A stretch of DNA of 64,000 nt, from positions 1-64,000 of the forward strand of contig NZ_QMEW01000006.1 of the NCBI RefSeq assembly GCF_003284965.1. The letters are read 5' to 3'. This stretch comes from Mycolicibacterium sp. GF69 (GTDB taxonomy: Bacteria > Actinomycetota > Actinomycetes > Mycobacteriales > Mycobacteriaceae). The notes under the pieces are model-generated. The model had not been told where the DNA came from. It searched no databases and worked only from the letters and a program-made list of their open reading frames with translations. A program made the position numbers and the translations under genes. Every line of letters starts with the position of its first letter. Position 1 is the first letter of the stretch. Shown here in pieces: positions 49,013 to 58,244 of the stretch.

Positions 49013-50035
49013 TCAGAGCTGCGCCGCGATCCGCTCACCGATCTGTGCGGTCGAGAACTTCTGCTCACCGCGAGTGGCCAGGTGTTGTTCGACCGCCTTG
49101 TCGACGCGAGCGGCCGCGTCGATCTCACCGACGTGGGCCAGCAGCAGTGCGACCGACATGATCGCGGCGGTCGGGTCGGCGATCCCTTGGCCCGCGATGT
49201 CGGGGGCGCTGCCGTGCACCGGTTCGAACATCGACGGATTGGTACGGGTGGCGTCGATGTTGCCGCTGGCCGCCAGGCCGATACCGCCGCACACCGCGGC
49301 AGCGAGATCGGTGACGATGTCGCCGAACAGGTTGTCGGTGACGATCACGTCGAACCGGCCCGGGTCGGTCACCAGATGGATGGTCGCGGCGTCGACGTGC
49401 TGATAAGCGACCTCGACATCGGGGAAGTCCACGGCGATCTCCTGCACGGTGCGCCACCACAGCGCGCCCGCGAAGGTCAGCACATTGTTCTTGTGCACCA
49501 GTGTCAGATGCTTGCGGCGCTGCTGTGCGCGGGCGAATGCGTCCGCCACGACGCGACGCACACCGAAGGCGGTGTTCACGCTGACCTCGGTGGCGATCTC
49601 GTGCGGTGTGCCGACGCGGATCGCACCGCCGGTGCCGGTGTAAGGGCCTTCGGTGCCTTCGCGCACCACGACGAAGTCGATGTCGGGATTGCCCGCCAGC
49701 GGGCTGCTCACGCCCGGGTAAAGACGTCCGGGACGCAGGTTGATGTGGTGGTCGAGTTCGAACCGGATACGTAGCAGCAGACCGCGTTCGAGCAGACCGC
49801 TGGGCACCGACGGATCACCGATCGCGCCGAGCAGGATCGCGTCGTGGGCACGCAGTTCGTCGAGCACGGAGTCGGGTAGCACCTCGCCGGTGGCGTGGTA
49901 GCGCCGGGCGCCCAGGTCGTAAGGGGTTTTGTCGACGCCGGGCAGTACGGCGTCGAGCACCTGCACGGCCTCCCCCACGACCTCCGGACCGATACCGTCG
50001 CCGGCGATGACCGCCAGCCTCATCGGGGAAGTCAC
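49013..50035 (-). CDS. leuB: 3-isopropylmalate dehydrogenase
   Basis: The oxidative decarboxylation step of leucine synthesis. [11 protein letters not shown] at the N-terminus, [17 protein letters not shown] and [11 protein letters not shown] substrate segments, and the metal/cofactor signature [27 protein letters not shown]. 340 residues; the GTG start overlaps the serA stop (GTGA). A possible alternative ATG lies four codons later. Confidence 0.96.
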   Translation of the reverse strand: MTSPMRLAVIAGDGIGPEVVGEAVQVLDAVLPGVDKTPYDLGARRYHATGEVLPDSVLDELRAHDAILLGAIGDPSVPSGLLERGLLLRIRFELDHHINLRPGRLYPGVSSPLAGNPDIDFVVVREGTEGPYTGTGGAIRVGTPHEIATEVSVNTAFGVRRVVADAFARAQQRRKHLTLVHKNNVLTFAGALWWRTVQEIAVDFPDVEVAYQHVDAATIHLVTDPGRFDVIVTDNLFGDIVTDLAAAVCGGIGLAASGNIDATRTNPSMFEPVHGSAPDIAGQGIADPTAAIMSVALLLAHVGEIDAAARVDKAVEQHLATRGEQKFSTAQIGERIAAQL

Positions 50036-51618
50036 GACAGATCGACCACTTCCAGCATCTTCGCGCCGACCTCGTCGGCAATCGTGGAACGGACATCGGC
50101 CGGGACATCGCGGTCGATGCGCAGCAGGATCGTCGCCCCGGGGCCCTCGGCGTCCTCGCTCAACTGGGCGGCGTGGATGTTGATATCCGCCGAGCCCAGG
50201 ATGGTGCCGATCTTGCCCAGCGTGCCGGGCTGATCGACGTAGTTGACGATCAGGTAGATGCCCTCGGCCCGCAGATCGAAGTTGCGCCCATTGATCTGGA
50301 CGATCTTCTCGATCAGTTGCGTGCCCGTGAGCGTGCCCGCCACGTTGGCGGTGGACCCGTCGGCGTATACGGCGCGCACGTCGACCACGCTGCGGTAGTT
50401 GGGGCTCTCGCTTGCGGTGCTGATGTCGGCCTGCACACCACGTTCGGCGGCCAGCGCGGGCGCGTTGACGAACGTCACCGGATCTTCGATGACGGCGGAG
50501 AACAGCCCGCGCAGCGCCGACAGTCGCAGCACCTCAACGTCTTCGGTAGCGAGCTCACCCATGACCTGCACCGACACCGACACCGGCAGCTCGCTGCACA
50601 GCACGCCGACCAGAAGCCCGAGCTTGCGGACCAGATCCAACCACGGCGCGACCTCTTCACCGACCACTCCGCCGCCCACGTTGACCGCGTCGGGGACGAA
50701 CTCCCCGGCCAGCGCGAGCTTCACGCTGGCCGCCACGTCGGTGCCCGCGCGGTCCTGCGCCTCGGCGGTGGATGCGCCGAGATGCGGCGTCACGATGACC
50801 TGGGCCAGGTCGAACAGCGGGCTCTCCGTCGTGGGTTCCTTGGCGAACACGTCGAGACCGGCTCCACGCACGTGTCCCGAGCGCACCGCCTCGGCCAGCG
50901 CGTCCTCGTCGATCAGGCCGCCACGGGCGGCATTGACGATGATCACGCCGGGCTTGGTCTTCGCCAGCGCCTCCTTGCCGATCAGCCCCGCGGTCTCGGG
51001 CGTCTTCGGCAGGTGCACCGAGATGAAGTCCGCGCGACCCAGCAGCTCGTCGAGGCTCAGCAGCTCGATACCGAGTTGAGCCGCACGGGCCGCCGACACG
51101 TAGGGGTCATAGGCCACGACATGGGTACCGAAGGCGGCCACCCGTTGGGCCACCAGTTGCCCGATGCGGCCCAGCCCGACCACACCGACGGTCTTGCCGA
51201 AGATCTCGGTACCCGAGAACGACGAGCGTTTCCAGGTGTGCGCGCGCAACGACGCGTCGGCAGCCGGAATCTCGCGCGCGGCGGCCAGCAGCAGCGCCAG
51301 CGCATGCTCGGCCGCGCTGTGGATGTTCGAGGTCGGTGCGTTCACCACGAGCACACCGCGCGCGGTGGCGGCGTCCACGTCGACGTTGTCGAGGCCGACG
51401 CCGGCGCGGGCGACGATCTTGAGCTTGGGTGCCGCGGCGAGCACCTCGGCGTCGACGGTCGTGGCCGAACGGACCAGCAGCGCGTCGGCCTCGGACACCG
51501 CGGCCAGCAGTTTGGGCCGGTCCGGGCCGTCGACCCAGCGGACTTCCACCTGGTCGCCGAGCGCGGCGACAGTCGATTCAGCCAATTTGTCGGCGATCAG
51601 TACAACGGGCAGACTCAC
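50032..51618 (-). CDS. serA: D-3-phosphoglycerate dehydrogenase
   Basis: The first step of serine synthesis, long actinobacterial form: substrate and NAD domains ([26 protein letters not shown]), an intervening allosteric substrate-binding domain, and a C-terminal ACT domain ([20 protein letters not shown]) for serine feedback. 528 residues from a GTG at 51618. Coupled to leuB by a four-base overlap. Confidence 0.96.
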   Translation of the reverse strand: MSLPVVLIADKLAESTVAALGDQVEVRWVDGPDRPKLLAAVSEADALLVRSATTVDAEVLAAAPKLKIVARAGVGLDNVDVDAATARGVLVVNAPTSNIHSAAEHALALLLAAAREIPAADASLRAHTWKRSSFSGTEIFGKTVGVVGLGRIGQLVAQRVAAFGTHVVAYDPYVSAARAAQLGIELLSLDELLGRADFISVHLPKTPETAGLIGKEALAKTKPGVIIVNAARGGLIDEDALAEAVRSGHVRGAGLDVFAKEPTTESPLFDLAQVIVTPHLGASTAEAQDRAGTDVAASVKLALAGEFVPDAVNVGGGVVGEEVAPWLDLVRKLGLLVGVLCSELPVSVSVQVMGELATEDVEVLRLSALRGLFSAVIEDPVTFVNAPALAAERGVQADISTASESPNYRSVVDVRAVYADGSTANVAGTLTGTQLIEKIVQINGRNFDLRAEGIYLIVNYVDQPGTLGKIGTILGSADINIHAAQLSEDAEGPGATILLRIDRDVPADVRSTIADEVGAKMLEVVDLS

Positions 51619-51672
51619 GCGGTCAGACTAATGGGCTTGGATGATCAGGTGGTGAGCGGGAGAAGAGCGCGC

Positions 51673-53103
51673 GTGGATGTGACCGTCGTCGGTAGCGGGC
51701 CCAACGGCTTGGCCGCCGCCGTGGTCTGCGCCCGAGCCGGGCTGTCAGTGCAGGTGTTCGAGGCGCAGCCGACCCTCGGGGGCGGTGCGCGCACGCTGCC
51801 CGACCCCGAGTTTCCCGGCGTCTCGCACGACATCTGTTCGGCCGTGCATCCGCTCGCGCTGGCTTCTCCGTTCCTGACCGAGTTCGACCTGCCTGCGCGC
51901 GGTGTGACCCTGCAGGTGCCGGAGGTGTCGTACGCCAATCCCCTGCCGGGTGCCCGCTCGGCGGTGGGATATCACGACCTCGAGCGGACGGCCACAGAAC
52001 TCGAACACGGGGACTCGTGGCGCAAGATGTTCGGCCCGATGGTCGAACGCGACCGCGCCGTGCTCGACCTGTTGCTGGGCGACAAGCGCTCGATCCCGAC
52101 CGATCCGGTCGCCGCCCTGCAGGTGGCACGCCGGCTGCTCGAACAGGGCACGCCCGCGTGGGGTGCGTTGTCCGGCGCCGATGCCCGCGCCTTGTTCAGT
52201 GGTGTGGCCGCGCACGTGATCTCACCCATGCCGTCGCTGGTTTCCGCGGGTGGCGGGCTGATGCTGGCGACGCTGGCGCACACGGTCGGCTGGCCGATCC
52301 CGGTGGGCGGAAGTCAAGCCATCGCCGATGCGCTGATCGACGACCTACGCGCGCACGGAGGTGTGATCACCGCCGACCACAAGGTCACCGAACCACCCAC
52401 CGGTGTAACGCTTTTCGACACCGCACCCACCGCGTTGGCGGGTATCTACCGGGACGAGTTGCCCCGTCGTTACGCAAAAGCGTTGCAACGGTATCGATTC
52501 GGACCCGGCGTGGCAAAGGTCGATTTCGTGTTGTCGGAGGACGTGCCCTTCACCGACGAGCGGCTACGGGCCGCACCCACCCTGCACATGGGCGGTACCC
52601 GCGAACAGATGGCGCACGCCGAGCGCGAGATCGCCGCCGGACGGCACCCGGAGTGGCCGATGGTGCTCGCCGCCCTGCCGCATCTGGCCGATCCGGGTCG
52701 CATCGACGACCGAGGCCGACGTCCGTTGTGGACCTACGCGCACGTGCCGAACGGTTCCACGATCGAACAGACCGAACGAGTCACGAAGATCTTCGAGCGC
52801 TTCGCTCCTGGCTTCCGCGACATCGTGGTGGCGGTCCGATCCGTACCCGCCGCGCGACTGGCCCAGCACAACGCCAACCTGGTCGGCGGGGACATCGGCG
52901 TCGGCGGCAACACGTTGATGCATGCCCTGGCCGGACCGACACCGCGGCTCAACCCCTGGAGCACGCCCATCCCTGGGGCTTACCTGTGCTCATCGGCCAC
53001 ACCGCCCGGCGGCGGGGTGCACGGCATGGCGGGGTATTTCGCCGCCCGCACCGTGCTGCGGCGCGAGTTCGGCATCAAGACGATGCCCCGACTGTCTCCC
53101 TGA
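51673..53103 (+). CDS. FAD-dependent oxidoreductase, phytoene desaturase-like (Rv2997-like)
   Basis: A 476-residue flavoprotein with GSGPNGLAAAVVCARAGLSV dinucleotide fold, EAQPTLGGGARTLPDPEFPG and a C-terminal GGNTLMHALAG...PGGGVHGMAGY. It is related to CrtI/retinol saturases but conserved in non-pigmented M. tuberculosis, so it is probably not a pigment enzyme despite its position beside crtE. The GTG at 51673 is chosen; an ATG at 51631 in frame is possible. Divergent from serA. Confidence 0.85.
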   Translation: MDVTVVGSGPNGLAAAVVCARAGLSVQVFEAQPTLGGGARTLPDPEFPGVSHDICSAVHPLALASPFLTEFDLPARGVTLQVPEVSYANPLPGARSAVGYHDLERTATELEHGDSWRKMFGPMVERDRAVLDLLLGDKRSIPTDPVAALQVARRLLEQGTPAWGALSGADARALFSGVAAHVISPMPSLVSAGGGLMLATLAHTVGWPIPVGGSQAIADALIDDLRAHGGVITADHKVTEPPTGVTLFDTAPTALAGIYRDELPRRYAKALQRYRFGPGVAKVDFVLSEDVPFTDERLRAAPTLHMGGTREQMAHAEREIAAGRHPEWPMVLAALPHLADPGRIDDRGRRPLWTYAHVPNGSTIEQTERVTKIFERFAPGFRDIVVAVRSVPAARLAQHNANLVGGDIGVGGNTLMHALAGPTPRLNPWSTPIPGAYLCSSATPPGGGVHGMAGYFAARTVLRREFGIKTMPRLSP

Positions 53104-53120
53104 GGCCGTAACTCCCCCTC

Positions 53121-53167
53121 CGGCTCTTCGATCGGCTCTTCGATCGACTCTTCGATGCAGATTCGAT
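53121..53167. repeat. 12-bp tandem repeat upstream of crtE
   Basis: CGGCTCTTCGAT occurs twice exactly, then CGACTCTTCGAT and a degenerate fourth unit GCAGATTCGAT. It lies 30-75 bases upstream of the candidate crtE promoter and between two genes. It could be a binding array or simple slippage. Confidence 0.7.
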
Positions 53168-53195
53168 GCGTAGGCGCGCGCAGATGGGGTACCCC

Positions 53196-53220
53196 GGTTG
53201 AGTTCCACCAATTCGGGTAA
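53196..53220 (+). promoter_or_regulatory. candidate SigF-type promoter of the crt operon
   Basis: GGTT-N15-GGGTAA is followed about 25 bases later by AAGGA and the crtE TTG start. SigF control of carotenoid synthesis is published for M. smegmatis, which supports the reading. Confidence 0.6.
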
Positions 53221-53251
53221 CTGTCGTCGCATCGAGTCAGAAGGACGCTGC

Positions 53252-54391
53252 TTGAGCGGAATCAACGGAAACACGCGTACCCCCTTGCTGGCGATGCCGC
53301 ACCTGCCCGCACCGGCGAGAGGGCAGCTCGCCACGGCCTTTCCGATGTGGCGCGACGCCGTCCGGCGCGAGGTGGTGCGCTCAGTCGCCGATTTCGTCGG
53401 TACCCGATGCGTCGACGACCTGCAGGCAGCCGGGGTCGATATCGCCGCGGACGTACTGCGGGACTTCGTCGACGGCGGCAAGTGTGTCCGCTCGGCCTTC
53501 ATGTACCTGGGTTGGTTGTGCAACGCCGACGACGAACCCGGCGCCTTGCGCGCGGCCGCGAGTTTCGAGTTGCTTCACGCGTTCGCGCTTCTGCAGGACG
53601 ACGTGATGGACGGCGCTACGCTGCGGCGCGGCCGGCCCGCGGCGCACCTCAGGTTCACCCAGTGGCATCGCGAACGGGAGATGTCCGGTTCACCCGAACG
53701 TTTCGGCGAAGCCGCCGCCGTACTGCTCGGCGACCTGTGCCTGGTGTGGGCGGGGCAGATGATGCGCGAAAGCGGAGTCGGCGGCGCTGCGCTCGCGCGC
53801 GCGTGGCCGCGCTACGACGCGATGCGCGCCGAACTCGCCGTCGGCCAGTTCGCCGACCTGGTCAACGACGCCGCCGAATTCCCGTCTTGGGAACGGGTTC
53901 TCGACGTGCTGCGGCGCAAATCCGGCAACTACACCGTCCGCAGACCGCTCGAGATCGGCGCCGCGATGGCCGGCTGCTCACCCGGCGTCCTGGTCCTGCT
54001 CGGTGGATACGGCGAAGCGGTCGGCGAAGCCTTCCAGCTGCGCGACGACGTCCTGGGCATCTTCGGCTCGCCCGACATCACCGGTAAACCGGCGGGCAGC
54101 GATCTCTTCGAGCACAAGGCCACCAGCGTCGTGGTAGCCGCCCACCGGCTCGCAGACCCGAGCCTGCGCCGCGAACTCACGCAGTTGATGCGAACCTCTG
54201 ATCTGGACGAGGTCGACATCCGGCGGTGGCGCAAGCTGATCGTCGCTTCCGGCGCCGTGGAGTGGATCGAGGAGCTCATCGATTCACGCCTGCGCCGCGC
54301 GCTTGAGCTGATCGACTCCGGGGAACTGGACTCCGCGATTCGCACCGCGTTGGCCGAAATGGCCAGCGCCTGCGCCCAAAGGGCCGCGTGA
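53252..54391 (+). CDS. crtE: geranylgeranyl diphosphate synthase CrtE
   Basis: A trans-prenyltransferase making GGPP. The first Asp-rich motif is LLQDDVMDG; the second is LRDDVLGIFG, in which the last Asp is Gly, as in mycobacterial GrcC/IdsA-type enzymes. The TTG at 53252 is chosen because AAGGA lies 6 bases upstream; ATGs further in are internal. 379 residues. First gene of the pigment operon; its stop overlaps crtI. Confidence 0.9.
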   Translation: MSGINGNTRTPLLAMPHLPAPARGQLATAFPMWRDAVRREVVRSVADFVGTRCVDDLQAAGVDIAADVLRDFVDGGKCVRSAFMYLGWLCNADDEPGALRAAASFELLHAFALLQDDVMDGATLRRGRPAAHLRFTQWHREREMSGSPERFGEAAAVLLGDLCLVWAGQMMRESGVGGAALARAWPRYDAMRAELAVGQFADLVNDAAEFPSWERVLDVLRRKSGNYTVRRPLEIGAAMAGCSPGVLVLLGGYGEAVGEAFQLRDDVLGIFGSPDITGKPAGSDLFEHKATSVVVAAHRLADPSLRRELTQLMRTSDLDEVDIRRWRKLIVASGAVEWIEELIDSRLRRALELIDSGELDSAIRTALAEMASACAQRAA

Positions 54392-55899
54392 TGCGCACCG
54401 TCGGGGGGCGCACCGACCACGTCGTGGTGGTGGGCGCCGGGCTGGCCGGGCTGTCGGCGGCACTGCAGCTCGCCGGCCGCGGCCGCACCGTGACGGTCGT
54501 CGAACGCGGACGGCATCCCGGTGGCCGCGTCGGGCGCCTCGACATCGCCGGCTATCTGCTCGACACCGGTCCGACCGTGCTGACGATGCCCGATATCGTC
54601 GACGACGCCTTCGCCGCCGTCGGGGAGACCGTCTCGGACCGGCTCGAGATGATGAACGTCGATCCCGCATACCGCGCCTCGTTCGCCGACGGCAGCGCGC
54701 TGCATGTCCGCAGCGATCCCGATGCGATGGCCGCCGAGGTCGAGGCCTTCGCGGGCCCGGACCAAGCGGCCGGCTATGTGCGGCTGCGCAATTGGCTCAC
54801 CAAGCTCTACCGGGTCGAGTTCGACGGGTTCATCGCCGCGAATTTCGATTCGCCGTTGTCGCTGCTGACACCGCAACTGGCCCGGCTGGCCGCCATCGGC
54901 GGCTTCCGGCGGTGGGACAAGATGGTGCGCCGCTTCTTGCGCGACGAGCGACTGCAGCGGGTATTCACCTTTCAGGCGCTGTACGCGGGCGTGCCGCCGC
55001 AGCGGGCGCTGGCCGTGTACGCCGTGATCGCCTACATGGACACCATCGCAGGCGTCTACTTCCCCCGCGGCGGAGTGCGTGCCCTCCCCGACGCGCTGGC
55101 CGCCGCCGCGACCGATGCCGGCGTCGAATTTCGTTACGGCTCAGCAGTTTCGGCGTTGGAACGGACAGGCGATCGTGTGACGGCTGTGCACACCGACGGC
55201 GGCGACCGAATAGCGGCCGACGCGGTCGTGCTGACCACCGAACTGCCCGACACCTACCGACTGCTTGGCCGCACGCCACGCCGTGCGCTGGCGCTGCGGC
55301 CCGCGCCTTCGGCGGTCGTGGCCCACATCGGCTGCCGAAGCGTCGGCCCGGACATCGGACACCACACCATCGTTTTCGGTGACGAGTGGCAACGCACCTT
55401 CACCGACATCATCGATGACGGACGCCTGATGTCTGATCCGTCGTTGTTGGTGACCCGGCCCAGCGCCGGCGACCCGTCCCTGGCGCCCGCAGGCCGCGAT
55501 CTACTCTACGTCCTGGCTCCGGCCCCCAACCTTGCTGTGGGGCAGGTGGATTGGGGATCGACACGGGACAGCTACGTGGCACAAATGATGGACGTGGTGA
55601 GTTCTCGGCTGCCCGGGGCGGGGGTGGATGCCGAAGTGTTGCATGTGGTGGATCCGGCGGACTGGGCGCGGCAGGGCATGGCCGCGGGGACTCCGTTCGC
55701 GTTGGCGCACACGTTCGGCCAGACCGGGCCGTTCCGCCCCGCCAACACCGTGCGCGGTGTCGCCAACGTGGTGCTCGCGGGATCGTCGACCGTTCCCGGT
55801 GTCGGCGTACCGACCGCGCTGCTGTCCGGCCGGCTTGCCGCCGACCGAATCACCGGCCTGCCGACCCGGCGGGCCCATAGCCAGGTGGTGCAAGCATGA
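54388..55899 (+). CDS. crtI: phytoene desaturase CrtI
   Basis: An FAD-dependent desaturase converting phytoene to lycopene. N-terminal VVVVGAGLAGLSAALQLA, LDTGPTVLTMPDIV, YAGVPPQRALAVYAVIAYMDTIAGVYFPRGG, and the C-terminal signature FGQTGPFRPANTVRGVANVVLAGSSTVPGVGVP characteristic of bacterial CrtI. GTG at 54388 overlaps the crtE stop; an ATG follows at once. 503 residues. Confidence 0.94.
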   Translation: MMRTVGGRTDHVVVVGAGLAGLSAALQLAGRGRTVTVVERGRHPGGRVGRLDIAGYLLDTGPTVLTMPDIVDDAFAAVGETVSDRLEMMNVDPAYRASFADGSALHVRSDPDAMAAEVEAFAGPDQAAGYVRLRNWLTKLYRVEFDGFIAANFDSPLSLLTPQLARLAAIGGFRRWDKMVRRFLRDERLQRVFTFQALYAGVPPQRALAVYAVIAYMDTIAGVYFPRGGVRALPDALAAAATDAGVEFRYGSAVSALERTGDRVTAVHTDGGDRIAADAVVLTTELPDTYRLLGRTPRRALALRPAPSAVVAHIGCRSVGPDIGHHTIVFGDEWQRTFTDIIDDGRLMSDPSLLVTRPSAGDPSLAPAGRDLLYVLAPAPNLAVGQVDWGSTRDSYVAQMMDVVSSRLPGAGVDAEVLHVVDPADWARQGMAAGTPFALAHTFGQTGPFRPANTVRGVANVVLAGSSTVPGVGVPTALLSGRLAADRITGLPTRRAHSQVVQA

Positions 55900-56843
55900 T
55901 CGGTTCCGAACTCGACGCCGCCGGCGTACGCGACCCGGCCCTGCGGGAGGCGTATCGGCGTTGTCGCACGATCAACGCCGAGCACGGTCGCACGTTCTTC
56001 CTCGCCACCCGACTGCTTGCACCCGAACAGCGTCCGGCCGTACACGCGCTGTACGGCTTCGCCCGCCGCGCCGACGACATCCTCGACGACTTCGACCCGG
56101 TCATCAGTATGAGCGAGCGCGCCGACCAGTTACAGCGGCTCGCCACCCAGCTGTTCAATCGCCTCACCCAGGACGGTTGCGGCGACGGTGACCCTGCGCT
56201 CGCCGCCGTCGTGCACTGCGCGCGCCGGTACGACATCCCGTGGGAACTGTTCGACGACTTCCTCAGCTCGATGCGCATGGACCTGAACGTCACCGACTAC
56301 CCCGACCGGGCCGCGCTCGACCGCTACATGTACGGCTCGGCGGAGGTGATCGGCCTGCAACTGCTGCCGGTGCTCGGCACCGTCGGTCCTCGCGAGGAGG
56401 CCGCGCCGTACGCGGCCGCGCTCGGAAAAGCGTTCCAGCTCACCAACTTCCTCCGCGACATCGATGAGGACCTCGAACGCGGCCGCGTTTACCTACCCGC
56501 CGACGAGTTGGCTGCACACGGGGTCGACCGGGATTTGTTGACGTGGTGCCACGAGAACAGGCGCACCGACGTCAAGCTTCGGCGCGCACTGGCCGAACAG
56601 CATGACCTCAACCGGCGCGTGTACGACTTCGCACGACGCGGTATCGCCCAGCTGCGGCCGCGTTCGCGCCCGTGCGTCGCGGTGGCGCTGACGCTGTACT
56701 CCGAGATTCTCGACCGCATCGAGCAGATGGACTTCGCCGTTTTCAGCCAGCGCGCCACCGTCGGCACCGGCCGTCGTCTGCGTGTCGGCGGCGCCGGCTT
56801 ACTGCGAGCATGGCGGGCACGCGCCCGGGACCGCGGAGTGTGA
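55896..56843 (+). CDS. crtB: phytoene synthase CrtB
   Basis: Condenses two GGPP to phytoene. Asp-rich motifs RRADDILDDFD (near residue 50) and LRDIDEDLERGRVYLP (near residue 190), squalene/phytoene synthase fold, 315 residues. ATGA overlap with crtI; crtYc follows after 2 bases. Confidence 0.95.
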   Translation: MIGSELDAAGVRDPALREAYRRCRTINAEHGRTFFLATRLLAPEQRPAVHALYGFARRADDILDDFDPVISMSERADQLQRLATQLFNRLTQDGCGDGDPALAAVVHCARRYDIPWELFDDFLSSMRMDLNVTDYPDRAALDRYMYGSAEVIGLQLLPVLGTVGPREEAAPYAAALGKAFQLTNFLRDIDEDLERGRVYLPADELAAHGVDRDLLTWCHENRRTDVKLRRALAEQHDLNRRVYDFARRGIAQLRPRSRPCVAVALTLYSEILDRIEQMDFAVFSQRATVGTGRRLRVGGAGLLRAWRARARDRGV

Positions 56844-56845
56844 CG

Positions 56846-57190
56846 ATGGACAACTGGCATTACCTCCTGGTGCTGGCGGCCTGCCTCGCGATCACGGCAC
56901 CGCTGGAGATCTTCGGTGCGGGCGTGTACCGGCAGGCGCGGCGTGCCGCGGCGGCGGTGCTGCCCGTGGCGGCGGTGTTCGTGTTCTGGGATGTGATCGC
57001 GATATTCGCCGACGTCTGGACATACAACCCGCAATACGTCACGGGCATCGACGTGCCGGGCGTGATGCCCATCGAGGAACTGCTGTTCTTCCTCGTGATA
57101 CCGATTTGCGGCCTGCTGACCTACAACGCCGTCAGCACAATCCTGACGTGGTGGCAACGGATCCGTAGCCGAACGGAAACCGCCAAGTGA
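56846..57190 (+). CDS. crtYc: lycopene beta-cyclase subunit CrtYc
   Basis: A 114-residue membrane subunit with three helices and the motif MPIEELLFFLVIPI (PxE-E/D-x3-F). It works as a heterodimer with CrtYd, a cyclase type found in actinobacteria and fused in fungi and archaea. Overlaps crtYd by four bases. Confidence 0.93.
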   Translation: MDNWHYLLVLAACLAITAPLEIFGAGVYRQARRAAAAVLPVAAVFVFWDVIAIFADVWTYNPQYVTGIDVPGVMPIEELLFFLVIPICGLLTYNAVSTILTWWQRIRSRTETAK

Positions 57191-57516
57191 GCGGACTCGG
57201 ATACACGGTGCCCGCCGTGCTCGCGGTGATCGCCGTGTGCGCACTGGAACTGGGTATGCTGCGCACCGGTCTGTTCCGCAAAGCCGCATACTGGATCTCG
57301 ATGGTGATCGTGCTCGCCTTTCAGATTCCGGTCGACGGCTGGCTCACCAAGCTCAGCGCGCCGATCGTCATCTACGACGAACAGCACACCAGCGGAATCC
57401 GTTTCCCGTTCGACATCCCGGTCGAAGACTTCCTGTTCGGTTGGGCGATGGTCACCGCGGTGCTGCTGCTGTGGGAGCGTCAGCGTCTGCGCGCCGGCGG
57501 AAGGGACGCGACGTGA
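57187..57516 (+). CDS. crtYd: lycopene beta-cyclase subunit CrtYd
   Basis: A 109-residue partner of CrtYc with three helices and the motif IPVEDFLFGW. GTG start in a GTGA overlap with crtYc. Together they should convert lycopene to beta-carotene. Confidence 0.93.
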   Translation: MSGLGYTVPAVLAVIAVCALELGMLRTGLFRKAAYWISMVIVLAFQIPVDGWLTKLSAPIVIYDEQHTSGIRFPFDIPVEDFLFGWAMVTAVLLLWERQRLRAGGRDAT

Positions 57517-58244
57517 AGAAGAGCGTGGGCCGCGATTCAGACGACCCCTCGGATGTTCCGGCCGCATTCGACGAGGGCGCACCGGCCTACGACACGCTGG
57601 TCGATTCCAACCCCGGATATCATGCGCACCTGCGGATCTCGGCGCAGCGCATGCGGTTACCCGACGACGGTCGCGGCCTGCGCCTGCTCGACGCCGGTTG
57701 CGGCACCGGCGCGTCCACCGCCGCGCTGCTGGCGGCGGCGCCGCACGCGGAAATCGTCGGCGTGGACGGCTCGGCGGGCATGCTGGCCGAGGCACGTGCC
57801 AAAGAGTGGCCGGCATCGGTGCGGTTCGTCCACAGCCGCATCGAGGACCTCGCCGAGGCCGGTGTCAGTGGCCCCTTTGACGGTGTCTTCGCCGCCTACC
57901 TCGTGCGCAACCTGCCCGACCCCGATGCCCAACTGCGGGAGTTCCGCGCACTGCTGCGGCCGGGCGCGAAACTGGCCGTGCACGAGTACTCGGTGCGCGA
58001 CTCGCGGCTGGCCACGGCCGTGTGGAACGCCGTCTGCGCCGCGATCATCATTCCGAGCGGCCGCCTGCGCAGCGGCGACGCGTCGCTCTATCGCTACCTG
58101 CGGCGCAGCGTGAACCGCTTCGACGGCGCGGCTGCGTTCCGTGATCGGCTGCACCGTAACGGGTTCACAGCGGTACGCAGCGAGACGATGCCGGGCTGGC
58201 AGCGCAACATCGTGCACACGTTCCTCGCCGAGGCGCCGCAATGA
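57513..58244 (+). CDS. crtT: SAM-dependent methyltransferase in the crt operon (CrtT-like)
   Basis: A 243-residue class I methyltransferase, SAM motif LLDAGCGTGASTAALL, acidic VDGSAGM and FDGVFAAYLVRNLPDPD with the UbiE/MenG-like NLPDP. It lies between crtYd and crtU with four-base overlaps on both sides. A methyltransferase also occurs in Streptomyces isorenieratene clusters as crtT, where its role is unclear. CrtU itself moves the ring methyl, so this enzyme is not needed for that step. Confidence 0.8.
   Translation: MKKSVGRDSDDPSDVPAAFDEGAPAYDTLVDSNPGYHAHLRISAQRMRLPDDGRGLRLLDAGCGTGASTAALLAAAPHAEIVGVDGSAGMLAEARAKEWPASVRFVHSRIEDLAEAGVSGPFDGVFAAYLVRNLPDPDAQLREFRALLRPGAKLAVHEYSVRDSRLATAVWNAVCAAIIIPSGRLRSGDASLYRYLRRSVNRFDGAAAFRDRLHRNGFTAVRSETMPGWQRNIVHTFLAEAPQ

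Noticed and set aside
50173..51672. Open frame extending the 51673 oxidoreductase far upstream
   Set aside because: This part is antisense to serA; the flavin-binding start VDVTVVGSGPNG gives the normal family length.
51673..53103. Assignment of the Rv2997-like gene as a second crtI
   Set aside because: It is conserved in unpigmented M. tuberculosis, is separated from crtE by a promoter region and lacks the CrtI C-terminal signature.
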